Below, one piece after another: positions 21,470 to 21,889 of a stretch of 21,889 bases of DNA. Position numbers and translations under genes: made by a program. The notes beneath the pieces are model-generated. The model was given only the letters and a program-made list of their open reading frames with translations. It did no database searches and was not told the DNA's origin. The DNA lies in IMG/VR virus record IMGVR_UViG_3300030389_004897, positions 1-21,889 of that record. One strand, 5' to 3'. Source of the DNA: a virus. Numbering within the stretch: position 1 is the stretch's first letter; every line of letters begins with the position of its first letter.

Positions 21470-21889
21470 ATGTTTAAAAAATTTACATCTGAAAATCAGA
21501 ACACTTATAAGTATAAAGCACATAAGTCATTTACTTTAAGTAAAGCTGATGTTACACGACATCAGTTTTTAAACAATTCAGCAAACGAAGTATCTAAAAG
21601 TTATTATGATTTTGCTCGTATTAATTTTTATCTTAGCGGTTCTACTTCTGATAAGTATTCAAATCAATTTAATATTGGAAACAATGGTTCAGGCATAAAT
21701 ACTTTTTTAACAAAGTTTAATGACACAGGTTCAATTGTTTTTGTTCCTCAAAATAAATTTGATGAAGAGATAAAAAGAGGTAGTTTTGTTTTAACAGATA
21801 CAACCACAGGTGCTAGAATAGTAGATGATAAAAATGGTAATCTTTTTTCTACAAATGCTACATTTTCACAATCGGTGTCGGCACTATCA
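21470..21889 (+). CDS. Phage structural protein, 3' truncated by window
   Basis: 140 codons are open from ATG 21470 to the window edge. Earlier ATGs at 21460 and 21465 are in other frames and stop quickly. The N-terminus (MFKKFTSENQNTYKYKAHKS) and the later VFVPQNKFDEEIKRGSFVLT followed by IVDDKNGNLFS look like a family I recall from marine phage fibre regions, in which a PQ...GE/DEEIKxGS strand is followed by a DDKxGNL turn. The gene is 9 nt after the previous stop and has no strong ribosome site (only GGA just before the ATG). It continues the same-strand series of fibre-region proteins. Total length is unknown. Confidence 0.65.
   Translation, partial: MFKKFTSENQNTYKYKAHKSFTLSKADVTRHQFLNNSANEVSKSYYDFARINFYLSGSTSDKYSNQFNIGNNGSGINTFLTKFNDTGSIVFVPQNKFDEEIKRGSFVLTDTTTGARIVDDKNGNLFSTNATFSQSVSALS

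Noticed and set aside
1-21889. tRNA genes, CRISPR arrays, insertion sequences or integrase/attachment sites
   Set aside because: No cloverleaf-like segment, regularly spaced repeat array, transposase or recombinase was seen in reading both strands; this was by eye, so a tRNA scan would be needed to be certain.

Overview
The window reads as one continuous, strictly plus-strand, AT-rich stretch of a tailed-phage genome: the baseplate/tail-fibre late region of a contractile-tailed (myovirus), distantly T4-like phage. The diagnostic genes are a T4 gp55-type late sigma factor (1561-2268), a gp25-type baseplate wedge protein (4674-5192), a gp6/Baseplate_J-type wedge protein (5210-7144), an OB-fold spike/hub protein (2694-3929) and a giant gp7/Tail_P2_I-like wedge protein (15070-19659). 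Several of the other proteins resemble families I associate with uncultured marine T4-like phages (recollection, not a search). The host cannot be read from this window; base composition only says that the phage is AT-rich.

Layout. Positions 1-350 hold the 3' end of a cyclic-nucleotide-binding-fold protein. A 165-bp gap (351-515) carries a good sigma70-type promoter and two hairpins ahead of the next start codon. Positions 516-1586 hold four small, coupled genes: an acidic protein, a coiled-coil protein, a 48-residue microprotein and a single-span membrane protein. Next come the late sigma factor and a conserved small phage protein (2296-2694). The baseplate starts at 2694: spike, two small proteins, gp25-like, gp6-like. 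Between the gp6-like gene and the giant wedge gene lies a block of surface-type proteins (7144-15070): DNRLRE-like, LamG-like with a duplicated histidine motif, two PKD-domain proteins, one unknown, and a large protein with a PKD-like segment. After the giant gene, a second block (19717 onward) encodes proteins of types common in marine phage tail-fibre regions; the last one runs off the window.

How it fits together. gp55-type sigma would redirect host RNA polymerase to late promoters, and a shared AT-rich 10-mer occurs just before 2296 and just before 19717, the largest gap in the structural cluster. The products would assemble a baseplate (spike, gp25, gp6 and gp7-like wedges) decorated with many carbohydrate-binding-like and Ig-like beta domains, probably for host recognition. 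Features that seem most worth a second look are the duplicated H-x-H-x15-H module, the C-terminal tails shared between pairs of proteins (SGGGY and QAF), the Trp-rich 39-residue tandem repeat, the structured leader at 390-515, and the phage-borne cyclic-nucleotide-fold protein that lacks the phosphate-binding arginine.
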